Assembly (NCBI GenBank): GCA_948099385.1
Contig: CANUEZ040000165.1
Coordinates: forward strand, 74,501-138,500
Direction of reading: 5' to 3'
From: Fasciola hepatica
Taxonomy: Eukaryota; Platyhelminthes; Trematoda; Plagiorchiida; Fasciolidae
DNA length: 64,000 nucleotides
The notes below the pieces were generated by a model. The model searched no databases and was not told the DNA's origin. It was given only the letters and a program-made list of their open reading frames with translations. This document shows, piece by piece, positions 63,976 through 64,000 of the stretch (position 1 is the first letter of the stretch; each line of letters opens with the position of its first letter). A program made the position numbers and the translations under genes.

Positions 63976-64000
63976 CTTCCGTGTTAACTTTGATAACAGA

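Larger units (their letters stand above)
55346..64000 (-). repeat. right arm of a giant inverted repeat (truncated by window end)
   Basis: Reverse complement of 42,635-51,289. The inner boundary is the A at 55,346; the base before it (G, 55,345) no longer pairs with T at 51,290. The sequence is still matching at base 64,000, so the arm length is a minimum. On the minus strand the gag relics of this arm are in the right orientation and order to continue into the pol relics of the spacer. The left arm cannot do this. Confidence 0.97.

Noticed and set aside
42635..64000. Inverted repeat as a giant DNA transposon (Maverick or foldback type) with terminal inverted repeats
   Set aside because: The arms contain pre-existing retrotransposon pieces with their own insertion history, the breakpoint cuts a Gypsy element, and no transposase or capsid-like gene occurs in the spacer. 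A segmental inverted duplication explains it better.

Overview
This window looks like repeat-rich, intergenic or intronic DNA from an animal with a large genome. A flatworm (trematode or tapeworm) is my best guess. It is moderately AT-rich. No reading frame exceeds about 215 codons, there is no operon structure, and I recognise no conserved host gene. What can be recognised is almost all transposable-element debris: CR1-like, RTE-like and Jockey-like non-LTR retrotransposons, a Ty3/Gypsy LTR retrotransposon, tRNA-headed SINEs and a small MITE. The flatworm assignment is inferred from the style of the RTE and CR1 peptides and is not proven.

Layout. From 1 to about 25.9 kb the sequence is mostly featureless. 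It holds a 152-bp foldback MITE (7.5 kb), several tRNA-derived SINE-like sequences (12.7, 13.9, 14.1, 17.7 and 22.6 kb), a short TA microsatellite (16.1 kb) and one RT fragment (18.5 kb). From 25.9 to 38 kb is a dense non-LTR graveyard: an RTE-like element on the minus strand (25.9-28.8 kb), two abutting 3' fragments of a Jockey-like family (29.9-31.2 kb, minus), an almost full-length but broken CR1-like element with ORF1 and ORF2 (31.2-34.7 kb, plus), then two more Jockey-like pieces on the minus strand (34.7-37.9 kb). The larger of these is interrupted by an insert made of interleaved inverted repeats (36.4-37.2 kb). A 147-bp TA microsatellite follows at 38.4 kb, then a quiet stretch to 42.6 kb.

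The outstanding feature is a very large inverted repeat. Bases 42,635-51,289 recur as their reverse complement at 55,346-64,000. Each arm is at least 8,655 bp, in exact register (paired coordinates always sum to 106,635). I found three substitutions and no indels, and the right arm runs off the window end. The 4,056-bp spacer holds the RT, RNase H and integrase of a Ty3/Gypsy element on the minus strand. The matching gag lies upstream in the right arm on the same strand. The left arm holds an inverted copy of gag with no pol beside it. This suggests the right arm plus spacer is the original arrangement and the left arm is a recent inverted duplication whose breakpoint fell inside the element. 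In both arms gag is split at the same place by a 711-bp Jockey-like fragment with an 8-bp target-site duplication, so that insertion is older than the duplication.

No working gene set or pathway can be described. All coding relics carry stops or frameshifts, and several have lost catalytic residues. The near-identity of the arms means either a young or gene-converted palindrome or an assembly artefact. The sequence alone cannot decide between these.
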